64,000 nucleotides of DNA, taken from assembly GCA_033030425.1 (NCBI GenBank), contig JAUFSD010000013.1, positions 868,001-932,000 of the forward strand, in the 5' to 3' direction. The position numbers and the translations under genes were made by a program. Positions within the stretch are counted from its first letter, which is position 1. Each line of letters opens with the position of its first letter. Positions 46,643 to 59,011 of the stretch are shown here, piece by piece. The notes below the pieces were generated by a model that was given only the letters and a program-made list of their open reading frames with translations, was not told the DNA's origin and ran no database searches. Source of the stretch: Verpa conica (lineage: Eukaryota > Ascomycota > Pezizomycetes > Pezizales > Morchellaceae).

Positions 46643-48336
46643 ATGCTACGACTATACCCGGTTCTCCGATCGGTTTTACGGCACTGTTACAGTACCAATG
46701 CACCAAAAAATGCAAGGGAAAAGGTCTCCGAGGACCCCCGGTTAAAGGATCTAGGACGGACCTTATCGAATGAGTTTTCGACTATTAGAGAGAATTACCG
46801 TAAGGAGTTCGATACTACTCCTAAAAAAGAAGGGAGTGGTGGTTGGTAATATTTTTAACATGCAGGAACGCCAAAAAACCCGATAGTTCTAGTATGCACC
46901 CTTGATGGGAATAAGAATGAGAATGTTGCTAATATATAGCCCTAGTGTCATGGACTCCTCGGCTTCAAGGAACTTCATGTTGCTGGTCAATATTTACCTG
47001 GGATTTCCTACTGGCGTGGAATCACGGAGGTTCTCACAGCAAATGGAGTGGAGGTTATTATAGCCAGTGGTACGTGGTTTACGTTGCACATATTATTTAT
47101 GACTAAAATATAGTCACAATAGTACCAGCGTCAGGATCGATAGAATCTAGAGCAAAGGCACTCATTGGTGGAATAGAGGCGGAGCTAAAGGGGAGGAGTG
47201 TAAATCTTATAGGGTGAGGTTATAAGCACAAACATTCAAAGAGAGCTGTGGCTGATACTATAAATATATAGGCATAGCATGGTACGACATAAATTTCTTC
47301 AACATGGTCTAACTTTTACTGAAATTTTTTATGTACTTATTTAGGGGTACTGGTTTCTTCATCATTACCAGAAGCTAGGATGGGTATATGCTGACTGGAT
47401 GACTTTGGTAGAGGTATCGATGCCAGATACATGATCAGTAAATTGAAGCCTTTACCATTCAAAGTGGGTAACCAAGCTAGCATTGCGAAAGAACCTTAAA
47501 TAATAGAGATCACTCAGGTTCTATCTTTGACAACTGTTGCAACACCCCATCGAGGTATTTCCCATACTATTACCACCCCAGGGTTTGATTACTGATACCT
47601 CGATACATGGTCAGGATCATCTTTTGCCGACTACATACTCGACCTAATAGGGAGTGAGTAGAAACCTACATATATCTTTTTTTATTGATTTATAACAGCT
47701 CTTAGAAAAGCAACTCCCACGAGTCTATAGAGCCGCTGAATCAATCGGCATACAAACTGGCGCCTTCTCACAGTTAACAACAAAATACATGGATGAAACT
47801 TTCAATCCCGCTGTACTCAATGATGAATCCATCCGGTCCTCCCCCTCCCTCAACTTCTCCTCATACTCCTCTAATCATATATCTAGATATTTCTCGTATG
47901 GTGCAATGACATCGCCGTCGATTTTTTCTATGTTTCGACAACCCCACCGGATTATACAAGATAAGGAGGGCCCCAATGATGGTAAATAAACTTTTAGAAG
48001 AACGATTTTCCTCCTTCTGATGATGGTTTAGGACTTGTTTCGGTTAAGTCTTCGCAGTGGGGGACTTATAAGGGGACGTTGGTAGGGCCTAGCCATCTAG
48101 GGATTATTAATTGGACAAATAGGTTGAAGTGGGCACTGACTAGGAACAAGGAACCGTAAGCCTCCTGACGCATTAACTGTCGAAATTGAAGTTATTTAAC
48201 TTTTTGGGGGATAGTTTTAACGCGATTGCCTTCTATTGCGATATAGCGGGTAATATCTCAGGCTGTTAGCATCACATACGAGTAGAGAGCACTAACAGAG
48301 ATTTACGTAGATATGCTTGCTGAGGAGGGCTTGTAA
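46643..48336 (+). CDS. TGL2: Tgl2-like mitochondrial triacylglycerol lipase, 14 exons
   Basis: Join(46643..46799, 46866..46891, 46946..47069, 47123..47213, 47272..47281, 47345..47346, 47412..47463, 47518..47554, 47615..47653, 47706..47835, 47887..47981, 48032..48155, 48215..48249, 48299..48336), 319 aa. All junctions are GT-AG and in frame. The N-terminus (MLRLYPVLRSVLRHCYS) looks like a mitochondrial presequence. The alpha/beta-hydrolase features are CHGLLGF (oxyanion side), nucleophile elbow GHSMGG, then DARYMIS and TVATPHRGSSFAD. The likely catalytic Asp is in GPNDGLVSV and His in GPSHLGIINW. Exon 5 is 10 nt and exon 6 is 2 nt; both are needed to spell the elbow. If those tiny exons are not used, the gene is frameshifted. 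Yeast Tgl2 is a mitochondrial acylglycerol lipase; substrate here is inferred. Confidence 0.85.
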
Positions 48337-49015
48337 GAATACACTGATCAGTTGCGGAGTATATATCTAGAATTACTCAATAAATATTATGCATATAATG
48401 GATTAGTAGAGATAAAGTAATAGAACTGGGGCTCGATACGGCTTTGGGCTATGTGCCATCACACTATTGTAATATTCTGAATACATGTAATTCCTATGTT
48501 AAAATTCCTATGTTAGGGTGCTTTTAATTCCTAATTGGTACTATATCTTGTTTTAGGGACCCCCCCACAAAAAAAAACCATTCTCCCTCCCCAAAATCGA
48601 ACTTAGAGTCTTATAAACATCTCCGGGCCATTTTATGATTGTTTTAATGCCAAGAACGGAACGGAAAAACAATATTCCGATGACCTATGGCCCTATGTAA
48701 TTTATTCCATAGGCCCTGTAAGTCTTCGTCCTTAAAATCTAATTAATTTTTAGTCCTGAGGGTCTAGTAGAGAAATAATAATCCTTTGATCCTTCATACA
48801 TTCCACATAATCCTGTTGTGTTTTGGTGCCGTAGCTCGCGTGAGCTTTGTTTGAGAACGGACAACAACGACCAGACTACAACCTCAAGTCTCTCCTCTAG
48901 TAATAAATCAATACCCCCACAACCTCCAATTCCATCCCTCAATATCTGCCTACACTCTCACTTCGATACCTCACAAAAGCGCGTTCAGGCGACTCACCCT
49001 GTCCCGACAGTAGCG
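48337..49015. other. Intergenic region between lipase and PFS2
   Basis: About 0.7 kb between two rightward genes. The last ~150 bases before 49016 are C/A-rich and T-poor, consistent with the PFS2 leader. Nothing else is recognised. Confidence 0.4.
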
Positions 49016-51172
49016 ATGGCTCGTTATGAGGATAGAGACAGGGACGGCGGAGCTTACGGAGGCGGTGGAGGCGGAAGTGGAGGAAGCCATGACCGCTATG
49101 ATAAAGATAGAGGCGGTCTTGGAGGAGGAGGAGGAGGAGGTGGTGGTGGTGGTGGTAGTGGAGGCGATCGAGATGGCCCTTACAATCGCGGGAGACCACT
49201 ACATAGACGTGTGTACCTACAAGCCATTCATAATTGTCACGTAGGATAAGTAAGGTCTAATATTCAAAACAGGACCTGTAACGGACTACGGGACATCGGT
49301 TTCAAAATGGATGCCGAAACGCCGAATGAACTGGAGAGGTCAAACGCGTGACTTTTTGAGACCCGCACCGGGGTTCGTTATTGATGTGAGTGTGACGAAG
49401 TAAAACTACAGGCAGTAGGGATTTTATTGACGGATTGACATGTTGGGCTATAGCTATTACCCCCCGCTGCATATCCTGACAATCCAGCGACCTCACTTCC
49501 GACAAAACACATACACGCATCGCTGAACAAGATTAAGCATCCCATAAACGTGGTTAAAGTAAGATCCCCTGGCCTCACTTCAGAAGTCGAGCATTACCAC
49601 TAATAATTCTAATAGTGGACGCCCGAAGGCCGCCGGCTACTCACCGGCTCTTCCAGTGGAGAATTCACCCTCTGGAATGGTATGGGCTTCAACTTCGAGA
49701 CTATAATGCAAGCCCACGATTGCGCAATCCGCGTCTGCCAATACTCCCACTCAGGTGATTGGCTCCTCTCCGGAGACCAAGACGGCATAGTAAAATACTG
49801 GCAACCCAATTTTAACAATGTCAAAATCCTCCAAGCCCATGGGGAGCCAATCCGCGACCTCAGCTTCTCCCCTACCGACGCAAAATTCGTCACTGCATCA
49901 GATGATGGCACCCTCAAAATCTGGAACTTCAATGAAGGTGTTGAGGAACGTACTCTCACTGGCCACGGTTGGGATGTTAAAAGTGTGGACTGGCATCCTA
50001 CCAAAGGCCTGATTGTCTCTGGTTCCAAAGACCATCTCGTCAAATTATGGGACCCTCGTACAGCCCGCTGCCTTACAACTCTCCATGGGCATAAAAATAC
50101 TATTTCAAAATCTCTTTTCCAACCGCGTGGGGAACTCCTTGCTACCTGCGCAAGAGACCAAACATGCCGTATCTTCGACCTCCGCGCAATGAAAGATTTC
50201 TGCGTCCTCCGCGGGCACGAAAAAGATATATCTACCCTCGCCTGGCATCCCATCCACCCAGGGCTCATCTCAACGGGTGGAAGCGATGGGGCAATAAACC
50301 ACTACCTCCTTGACGAGGCGCCCCGTGGCGTGACAGCAAACACTTCCTCGACTATAATCCAGCCCGCTGCGTCGGTGCCATTTGCCCACGAATACGCAAT
50401 TTGGAGCATGGAATATCATCCCCTCGGACACATCCTCTGCAGCGGCTCTAATGACCGCATTACTCGTTTCTGGACACGCCCAAGACCTGGTGAAATTGAT
50501 GGGTTCAAAGACCGCCATCACATTGGAGATGAGGCCGCTGCGGCCATGGGAACTTATGACCGTAACCGCCGCCGCCACCGCCAGGAGGAGGAGGAGGAGG
50601 AGCAGGATGAAGCCGACGCACTCATTGACCAGAAGATGCCGCTGCCTGGTCAAGCACCACTCAGTGGTATCCCTGGATTCCCAATGCCGATGCCGATACC
50701 GCTACCCGGTATGGGTGCTGGCGGGCTGCCTGGTCTCGGTGACCTCTCAACCCTCGCTGGTTTCTTTGGGGTTCCCCCGCCGCCGCCCCCACCAAACGCG
50801 CAAGGGACTGCCCCACCACCTATCCCCATGCCACCAATTGGAGCGCTACCACCCGGATTAATACCCCCGCCACTACCGAATTTCGGACTACAGGTAATGG
50901 GGGGTGCACCGATTCCGGGAATCCCAGGGCTGGGGGGTGACGGTGTACCACCGCCGCCACCAATGCAGAGGATGGACCCTAGGATGATGGCGGGTATGAT
51001 GGTAGGGGTGCAAGGGGGTGGGGGGATGGAGGAGAGAGACAATGGAGGCGGCGGCGGCGGCGGTGGTGGGGGGAGGGTTAGGGCACCATTACCGAGCCAG
51101 AAGGATAGTATGAGGGAGGCACAGAGAGATGGTGGTGGTGGTGGTGGCGGATATAGGGGAGGACGACGGTAG
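49016..51172 (+). CDS. PFS2: Polyadenylation factor subunit Pfs2 (WDR33 family)
   Basis: Join(49016..49208, 49273..49385, 49454..49558, 49616..51172), 655 aa; introns 64, 68 and 57 nt. The protein begins with a Gly-rich segment that includes an 11-Gly run. The Pfs2 N-terminal block follows ([14 protein letters not shown], then [17 protein letters not shown], then [20 protein letters not shown]). Seven WD40 repeats then run to about residue 425 (for example [55 protein letters not shown]). The C-terminal third is Pro/Gly-rich and disordered. Pfs2/WDR33 is a scaffold of the cleavage and polyadenylation factor that helps recognise the polyadenylation signal in pre-mRNA. It acts in the nucleus. 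Confidence 0.95.
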
Positions 51173-52868
51173 TGAGAGGGAAGGTATTTGTATATTAGGT
51201 TTACTGGTTTGTATTTCTATGACTGAAGGGTTTTTTGGTAACTAGACTACCTTTACCATAAAGCAGAGGCATCGTTGAATATGTGTTAGATTTACACTAC
51301 CTTTTTACGGTCTTTGGTGCATTCTTGTTCTTGATAAGGTAGTTTGTAACTAACACCATAAACCATTTTTAAAGGGTTTGGAGAAGAGAAAAATTGGTAC
51401 ACACGGTGCTAATTAGCTGTACACCGCCTTTATTGGTAGGTTACAACTATAGATTTTAGTGGTTGTACCTTACAATATGGTGAACAGGGGATAACTGAAG
51501 TACAGCAGGGAAGTTAAATATAAAATACCCTGGGAGGAGGTTTCTGTATCGACTGTTGCGTGAGAACCTCATTCTTTTGATAACCCTCCCCTTCGACACA
51601 ACCACCCGCACACACCAGTAACACTAATAAAAGTGCAGTATATCTATCCCAGATGATCTTTCATAGCCTCTCACCTAAATAACCTGGAGCCCAAATGGGA
51701 CATACGGACCCGAGGTGGAGTGAGATTGGTGGTGTTTGCTGGCCTTGAGCTGGTTGGGGTATTCCACACTCGTTAAGGTGAAGCGCTGCAAGCATCTCTG
51801 ATAGAGTACGAGTACGATAGTAACATAGCCTCGGGGCTACATGTACTATGATTAATTCACCTGAATAACCTATGTGTTGGCAAGGCCGTAACCAATTAGC
51901 CTTGGAGGCTGCCAAAAATACAATGACCCAACTACTGCTCAATCATGAAACCTAAGAAAGGCCCCACCTCACAAAAGCTATAGGATATAATCAAATACAA
52001 ATGGTGGGGTAGTTCCTAATAAATAAATCAAGAAAAATTACATGAATCTAAGTCCATAATGTTGTGTGACGTGCATGTACGTAGTTTGTACTTAGGTGAA
52101 CTCTAACCTTCTACCGTCGATGTGTAGAGCTAACTAGGAGCTCTGCTAAAAGTTTCTCCCTTTAGTACCCCTATCGCTTCAGTATAGCCCCTAATCGCTA
52201 AGTCTAGGAGACCTATATGCACGGGATGATGTCCACGAGCAGAGGTTTTCTGATCCTACAATATAACCTTCATCGTATTAACATTGAGGTTCTCATGACA
52301 GACTTATTCTCGTTTACTAAATCGATTAATAGCACATTCAGTTAACACGAGGGCTGTGTCCTTGGTTATAACCCTCTCCGCTGTGGGGGCCAGAGGTTAT
52401 CTTAGATGCGAGATGGGATAAAATATAGATATATATAGTACGATTACTTACATGTAAAATACGGGGTATTTACTATGTAATTCATATTAACGGGTATCAG
52501 GAAACTTGGCGAGCAGTCAAAGATCAAAGGGCCTCGAATTAGCGACCTGAGGAAGATCGAGATCAATTCTGTTCGAGATCGTGTACCTGCATATACGGTT
52601 TATGGTTTAATACCCTTAGAACCTGATCTAACTGTGGCTGAGACATGACCCTAGTTATGTCTTATATATGATTACAAATAACTACGTACATGATCTGTTA
52701 CTAAGTACTTCTATAATAGCATTTTTAGATAAGATCTTTATTTTAGAGGTCTAAAAATTCGTATCATAAATTTAAGATTGCCCCTCCAAAAAATTTATAT
52801 AAAAACTCAACTAGCTATAATTATCTTACTATGAAATATACAAACTCAGCTAATCAGGAAGGCTTATA
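51173..52868. other. Gene-poor AT-rich spacer
   Basis: About 1.7 kb after PFS2, starting with its 3' UTR. The minus-strand ORF at 51661-51942 starts with TTG rather than ATG and is unrecognised. No other structure stands out. Confidence 0.4.
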
Positions 52869-53927
52869 GCCTCGTAGACCAGGCTACAAGGAGATGGGGT
52901 ATAGGCTGATAGGTTGATTTCTTCCTGCCATAATTCGGGCCGATACCCTCAGCCCACACCCTCTCCTCTACTGTCATGGCAAGGCCGAGGCTACTCAGGC
53001 CGAGAGCGTGAAAATAAGGTTACGTGGCGCCATGAGACCCATATGTGTAAGTGGGGGGCTGCCTACGGTAGAACGAGGCACGTTATAAGTGCCTCATTGC
53101 TGTATATAACAGTGTTAAGAAACTAACAATAGAACATCATCGGTTCACCACATATAATAAGGCACCATACAATTACATCTACAGTCTGGTGTAATAGTTC
53201 GAGCTCCAGAGTCAACTCACAGCGCCAGTGCTGCCAAATGCAAAGAGTTTCTAGAGTGAGTAAATAGGATATAGCAATCATGAAAATGCTATTCGCGCAT
53301 CTTCCTAGTGGGTTTAATTTTTGTGTCACAACCTGTGAGGTACTTCCTATGACTATGTGCTATTCTTCATAGTACTACCAATACTAGAGAATGTGTGTTG
53401 GAAAACGTATCATATACTAGATAAAACTACCCTGAATTAGCTCTTACTATTATGTTCTATAAAAGGTCTCTAGCCGAAAACTCTAGCCCTTCTATAAGGT
53501 TAGGGGTTCACGAGCATACAGTACTAGATAAGAGCAGTAGTACGAATCCATTGAGATAGCATACCTCTAGCAGGCTATGAAGTCTCTGACCCATATTTGA
53601 CAATATTGGGGGCACTATATAAAATAGTGCATAGTAATAGAAAGTACCGTACAGGTTGTGGCAAAAAAGTTAAACCCACTGAGAGGATGCGTAAATAGCA
53701 TTTTCATGATCGCCATGTCCTATTTACTCACCCTAGAAACTCTCGGCATTTGGCAGCACTGGCACTGGGAGTTGACTTTTTGATCGAAGGCAATTACACC
53801 AGGCTGTAGGAGAAGGTATGGGTGAGGTTGGTTTATGACGTAATTAGGGTATCAGCCCGAGTTACAGTAGGAAATAAACCAACCTACCAGCCCATACCCA
53901 ATCTCCTCGCAGCCTGGTCTACGAGGC
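52869..53927. mobile_element. TA-flanked long inverted-repeat (foldback/MITE-like) element
   Basis: The ends read GCCTCGTAGACCAGGCT on the plus strand at 52869 and its complement ending at 53927, each followed outward by TA, a possible TA target duplication. The arms continue inward: the block around 53150-53380 (left) is inverted and diverged at 53610-53800 (right), for example AGTGGGTTTAA and AAATGCTATT shared in opposite orientation. The left arm carries about 190 extra bases (52960-53150). The central ~230 bases are unpaired. No transposase ORF is present; this is a non-autonomous element, perhaps mobilised by a Tc1/mariner-type enzyme. Confidence 0.7.
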
Positions 53928-55001
53928 TAGAAGGTTTACATATTACGATATTACCGAAGTATGTATCACTTCCTATTTTCTAGTTTCCCCAGGGGGCGAG
54001 TATAAGTCTTCACCTTGATACCATGTATAAGAGGCTTAATTAATAACTTCGGTATGCGTGCTGTTACAGAACACATATAGCTTTTAAAGTCATATATTTA
54101 TACATGGTAAAAGGCCTCTAATCAACAATATTTCTGACGATAATAATGATTCGAATTATATTTAAATTATCAAGTGAGCTTATATAGCAGCTACACCCTG
54201 ATATATTCAAGATCCCAAGACACTGTATGGGCGATATCTAGATCGAACGCTGGACATTACCGCCACACCCCCTCGGCCAGAGAAACTTAACTCAACCCTA
54301 AAAACTAAATAAGAGTTAGCGAAAGTAATCATGGAGAGCACAGTCCTAGTTTCTCGGCAGGAACACCATACCTAGCTGCGGAGGGTGCCGCTTCTTTGAG
54401 TTTATCCCTCAACTTCATATTTATTTTACTCCGCAGGCTTGTATAATGAATGCTCTCCTGTACAGCACGGGTCGGAGATGAAAATGATTAGACGTTGAAC
54501 TCTACCCTATGTATCCCTGATCTACGTCGCTAGTCTATTTCAAGATGTGCTAATCCTAAGGTAACTCCGAGATATTAAGACATCTCAGATGTAATGTCTC
54601 GGACGTTGTCACCACAACCCCTGGCGATCCCGGGGCAAGACATACTTTATATATTTTGGGCTACCTATACCGAGAATAAGCCTAATACTAGAACTTTTTT
54701 CCTCAGTGAATATGCGAGCAGTATGCCGAATACAGATCATCATTGACGAAGATCTTGGTGCCTCCTTCGTGGAGGGCGTAATGATCGCGGAGACTCGTGC
54801 GGGGCCTTTCTGTTTTGAATATGTTCCCCGTAATTTGTTCAACCCTATCCTTATGACCTTCACTCTATTTCATGAATAAATACCACTTCTGTCACCCGTC
54901 AATTGCAGTCCTCATCCTCAACAGTTTCCTCCAATATTGCCCAGAAGTCAATCGCCAAGATCACCTATTCTTCAGTCCTTCAAACTCATAAGCCTTTCAA
55001 A
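53928..55001. other. Spacer and promoter region of the first secreted-protein gene
   Basis: About 1.1 kb without a gene. The ORF at 54609-54863 (minus) has no ATG start. The region before 55002 holds the AATAAATACCA element (54875-54885) described separately. Confidence 0.4.
54875..54885 (+). promoter_or_regulatory. TATA-like element of the 55002 secreted-protein gene
   Basis: AATAAATACCA lies 127 bases upstream of the start codon. The identical 11-mer lies 104 bases upstream of the related gene at 62211 on the other strand, so it is probably a conserved core promoter element of the pair. Confidence 0.5.
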
Positions 55002-55585
55002 ATGCAGATCAAGAATATCATCCTTTCCGCCGTTGCCGTTGCCTTGACCGTCGCTAACGCCGCTTCTATCGGTGACGGGACTACTGGTGCTACCGACGCT
55101 GCTTCAGGTGCCAAAGACGTTTATACCACACCTAGGGCTGTTGATGTAACTCTCTCTTTATCCTAAGCTAGGCGGGTAAAGGAGAGGGCTAATAAGCAGT
55201 AAACAGTTCGAGACTTGCCAGAAGAAGATTGCCGATTACGACAAGAAAGTCGCCGAGTTCAAGGAGAAAAATGGATCCGACAGCACCTTCAAGGCTGATG
55301 ATAGTGTAATGAGCGCCATTGCGGACTGTGATGCTTGCTTGTAAGTTCTCTTTCCTTTCCTTCATAGCTATAGGAACTGGTTCTAAAGAGCCACTCAATA
55401 GTGCGCGGGCTTTGTACTTTGACTGCGAACCCAAGGGCGAAACTTCTTACAGCATCGGCCAAGTTCCAGAAGAGGACCTGGATTGCTACAAGAAGTCTTT
55501 TGAGAAATGCAATCCTGATGCTCCCTTCGATAAATCTGTTCCGGAGGTAGCGGCTCCTAAAGCCGACGGTGTGTCCTCTGCTTAA
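55002..55585 (+). CDS. Small secreted cysteine-containing protein, copy A (153 aa)
   Basis: Join(55002..55145, 55207..55340, 55402..55585), 153 aa; two 61-nt introns. A clear signal peptide (MQIKNIILSAVAVALTVANA) leads into a Thr/Ala/Gly-rich segment. The mature part is charged, with six cysteines: FETCQKK, ADCDAC, FDCEP, DLDCYKK, EKCNPD. It is related to the 61839-62211 gene: the signal starts MQIK(N/S)IILS match, both have three exons with the same intron phases (0 then 2), and the (F/W)(E/D)(T/N)C and C-x2-C positions line up. No enzyme family is recognised. A small secreted effector-like or cell-surface protein is possible, but the function is unknown. Confidence 0.85.
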
Positions 55586-56222
55586 AGTGCGAGAGCGAGA
55601 GTGGGTTGGGAAGAAGCTGTTTATATAATTTAATGTTTAATACTTTATAAAGCCTAATTTAGGGCTGCATAAATAGTCTTACTCTTTGTTTGCGGATCTG
55701 ATACCAGCCGGCAGATTATAAGCCGTGTGTAAACTCCATGTGACCTCATCCTTTGTAGAAGTAGAGGGTGGAGTGACTCTTATTAGTAGGTTGCTGTTAA
55801 GCCATGCCCTAGGTATATATTGAGTGATATTTAAAGGCCCGATGAACTATTATTTCACTAAAGTTGTGAGTGCTATATAGAGCTACAGTGTTCAAGTGCA
55901 TTTAGTTAGTGCTCGTGCAATAAGAATACGAGTATCAACAACTACAATAAATGAGAAATTAGGACTACGTGTATTTGAAATTACTCCCAAAGAAGGGTAT
56001 ATACATGTACGTATATAAATTCAAGCCTTAATCTAGATCACCCCCCCTCCCATATATATATCAGAGGAAATCACTCGCATGATTACCTAACACGCTGCCA
56101 CAGCAACCTTGTGCAACCCCTGTGTTGTTTTGATCTGTCAACACCAACTACTCCCCCCATCGCGAGAATCTGCTCACCAAACTACTATCCCCATACCCCT
56201 ATCGTTGATCATACCCGCTGCG
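55586..56222. other. Intergenic region
   Basis: 0.64 kb between two rightward genes: the 3' flank of the secreted-protein gene, then AT-rich sequence, then a C-rich leader (56100-56220) of the ADIP-like gene. Nothing else is recognised. Confidence 0.4.
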
Positions 56223-59011
56223 ATGGATCCTCGCGATCTAAAAGCCGCCTCTAAATATGTCAATAACCTCCTCGCCTCTCGCGGCCTCCTGCGTGGTAAG
56301 GAAATTCCGTTCCATAAACCTGGCGAGGACGACGGCACTCCCGCGAAAATCATCAACCTCGTCCATGAGCTTCTATCACGCCGAGATAAAGAGGCCGATG
56401 AACGGGAGGCATTGGCCCTTACCATTAGGACCTTGAGGACTACGGAAATGAAACAGGCTGATACTATTGTACTAAACTCTGCTCTGCTTCCTGGGGGCAA
56501 GCATATCTAATCAGAGTGTGGCCGTAGGAAACCCTGAAAACAAAGACTATGGACCTGACCCGCCAAAATGGCATCCTCGAATCTGCCTCTCGCTCCTTCA
56601 ATCACACACTGCGAACCTCGGAAACAGTACAAAAGACACTCCGCGACGAAACAATCCGCCTTAAGACTCTCCTAAGTCAAGTCCGTACACAATGCGCAAA
56701 CGATATTCGTAAACGTGACATTCAGATTCAGAAAATGAAGGAGCGTCTCTCCGACACACGTCCCAGAGGACAGCGCGCACAGCTTGCATCCTGTACTGTC
56801 ATTAACCCATCCTTAAACCTTGGTGCCTCCCGTGGCTCGGCGGCTGGAGGGGAGGAGGATACCAACCTCGCGCAGGAAACAACCGACTTTCTCACAAAGC
56901 TAAGTCAGGGCCTCGCCGATGAGAACGACAACCTCATTGCCCTAGTCCGCACGACTCTCTCTACCCTCAAGGCTATCCAAGGCCTCCCTGACGACGACGA
57001 CCACTTCCCCGCTCTCGGTGATGAAGAGGCTCTCGAACATAACCATGAAAACCCAGTTACAGCTCCTCCAGCTTCTTTCGAAGAGCTCACAGCAGACTTA
57101 GACCAAGTGATCTTTAGCCTAAAGGAAGTGCTAAACCAACCAAACTACGTCCCGGTTGAAGACCTAGCTGAAAAGGAGGCCGAAATCGAGCGACTTGTAG
57201 CAAAGAATAAAATGTTAGAGGTAGAGTGGAAGAAGGCAATTGATTTGGTTGACGAGTGGAATAAAACGATGAGTCGGAACTTTACGCAGGTAACTGAAGA
57301 AGAAAAGGAGACAGAAGGTGAGATAATGGTAGAGGGGGGCTTGAAGAGGACGGAGAGAAATGTTGTAGATATTATCAAAGAGAGGGGTATAGATGAGGAG
57401 GATGAGGATGAGGAGATGGAGGAAGGGGTGAGAGGTGTATTGTCGATGGTCCAGGAGGAGGAGGAGGAGGAGGAGGAGAAAGAGGCAGAAGAGGAGATGC
57501 AAGAAGTTGAGAGTAGGATTGAGAAAGAGATGCAAGAGATGGATGAATTGGAGCAAGAAGTGGAGCAGGTTGAGGAAATGGAGCAAAATGTCCAACAAAT
57601 GGATGAATATCCGGAACAAGAGGTGGAGGAACCAGAGGAGGAAGTACCCCAATCTCCCAAGAAGTCTCTATCAAGGAAATCCAAGCGGAAATCACAATCT
57701 CCACAACCTATACCCGAACCCCAAAAAGCCCCAGCCAAGAAAGATAACAGGCGAAAATCTACAAAAGACACACCCTTCCGCCAGCTATTCCAAGACAAGG
57801 AGATCGCCACAAAATCTCCATCAATGGTACCCAAACCATCTACTAGGAAGCGAGGGTCTTCGATTCACAACTCGATACATTCTGAGGAACCCGAAGAGGT
57901 TATAGAAGCCCCAGTCAAGGGAGACCGAAGGAGAATAATAAAGAAGGATGATATCACCCTCCAAGAGGAAGAGGAGGCTTCTATCGTTTTAAAGTCCCCA
58001 ATAAAGAAGAGTGGGAGAAAGAAGTCCACAAAAGCCAATTTCGAAGAAGATGCAAGCATCCGGCAACTAATGCAAGAGGAAGCACAAGCAACTCCTGCTC
58101 CTGCGCTCAAACTCAAAAAAGTAAAAAGAAAGACGAGGAAGAGTATTTCAGCAGAAGCAGAGACAACAATCCAAATGGAAACTGAGAAAACCATTGTAAA
58201 GGAGGTGGTGGAGGCGCCGCAAAGAAAAGAGAGGAACCGGAGGCCGTGGAAGGGCGAGGAGGTAGAGGCTACGATAGGAGAAACGACGGAGGTGTCAGCG
58301 CTCGAGGAAATCATAGCAGAAGAGGCCCCAAAGCCAAAAGAACGCAAACGAAGAGTATCGAGGCCAAAGAAGGATGCTGGAGTTTCGGACCTGGATTTGT
58401 TCTTGACTAAAGCCATCAGAGACGATCCAGAAGAAGAAATTGTGCCTGAAATTCAGCCCGGGCCAAAACGAGGGGGGAGAAGACGAAGAGAGAAGGTAGA
58501 CGATGTAGCAGCCGAAACCACAACTACTGAAACAACCATCCTCGAAGACACATTCGAGGAAGTTTCTAAAAAATCGGAACGCAAACGCCGTCCCTCGCAC
58601 GCAAAAAAGTCTGAAAGCGACTCCATGCTCGACGAGCTCTCTACTGAACCAGTACCAGTACACTACGAGGAGATTCCGAATGAAGCGCAGGTTATATCAA
58701 TGCGTGACCATGAAGGGGAGGGGGAGAAGGAAGGAGGTGCTAAGTTGAGCCGAGCGAGGAGGAGATCGCTGCGGAATGTGAGTTCTTTGATTTCCTTCTT
58801 CTCCTCCCTTGAAGGGAAGATGTAACGTAGACTACTAATAGTTATGTAGCGTGATAAACATCCTACCAATTTGGTTAAGGCTCAAGAGGCTGTCCCGGCG
58901 GCAGCGTCTCCGAGCATACCGAAGAGGAAGAGGAAGAGTACAAGTGTGGGGCAGAGCCCAAGAAAGAGGGTAGCTAGAGGTGCAGATAGTAGCCTGATGA
59001 GGGACGATTGA
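56223..59011 (+). CDS. Afadin/alpha-actinin-binding (ADIP/SSX2IP, Msd1-like) coiled-coil protein
   Basis: Join(56223..56468, 56528..58777, 58850..59011), 885 aa; introns 59 and 72 nt. The first intron's acceptor at GCCGTAG joins ...EMKQADTI to ETLKTKTMDLTRQN. The N-terminal ~330 residues have the fungal ADIP layout (LKAASKYVNNLLASRGLL at the start, a long coiled coil, RTQCANDIRKRDIQIQKMK, and FLTKLSQGLADENDNLIALV). The rest is highly charged: a Glu-rich coil, then repeated Arg/Lys clusters of KERKRR and ERNRRPW type, ending PKRKRK and SPRKRV, likely nuclear localisation signals. Family members tether microtubule minus ends at centrosomes or spindle pole bodies (S. pombe Msd1), and fungal homologs are annotated as NIMA-interacting proteins. 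A spindle-pole role is inferred. Confidence 0.86.

Noticed and set aside
57145..58663. Long minus-strand ORFs inside the ADIP-like gene
   Set aside because: They are Ser/Phe/Leu-rich shadows of the Glu/Lys-rich coding strand.
56223..59011. Initial idea that the coiled-coil gene is shugoshin
   Set aside because: The N-terminal block matches ADIP/SSX2IP-type fungal proteins, not the shugoshin coiled coil.
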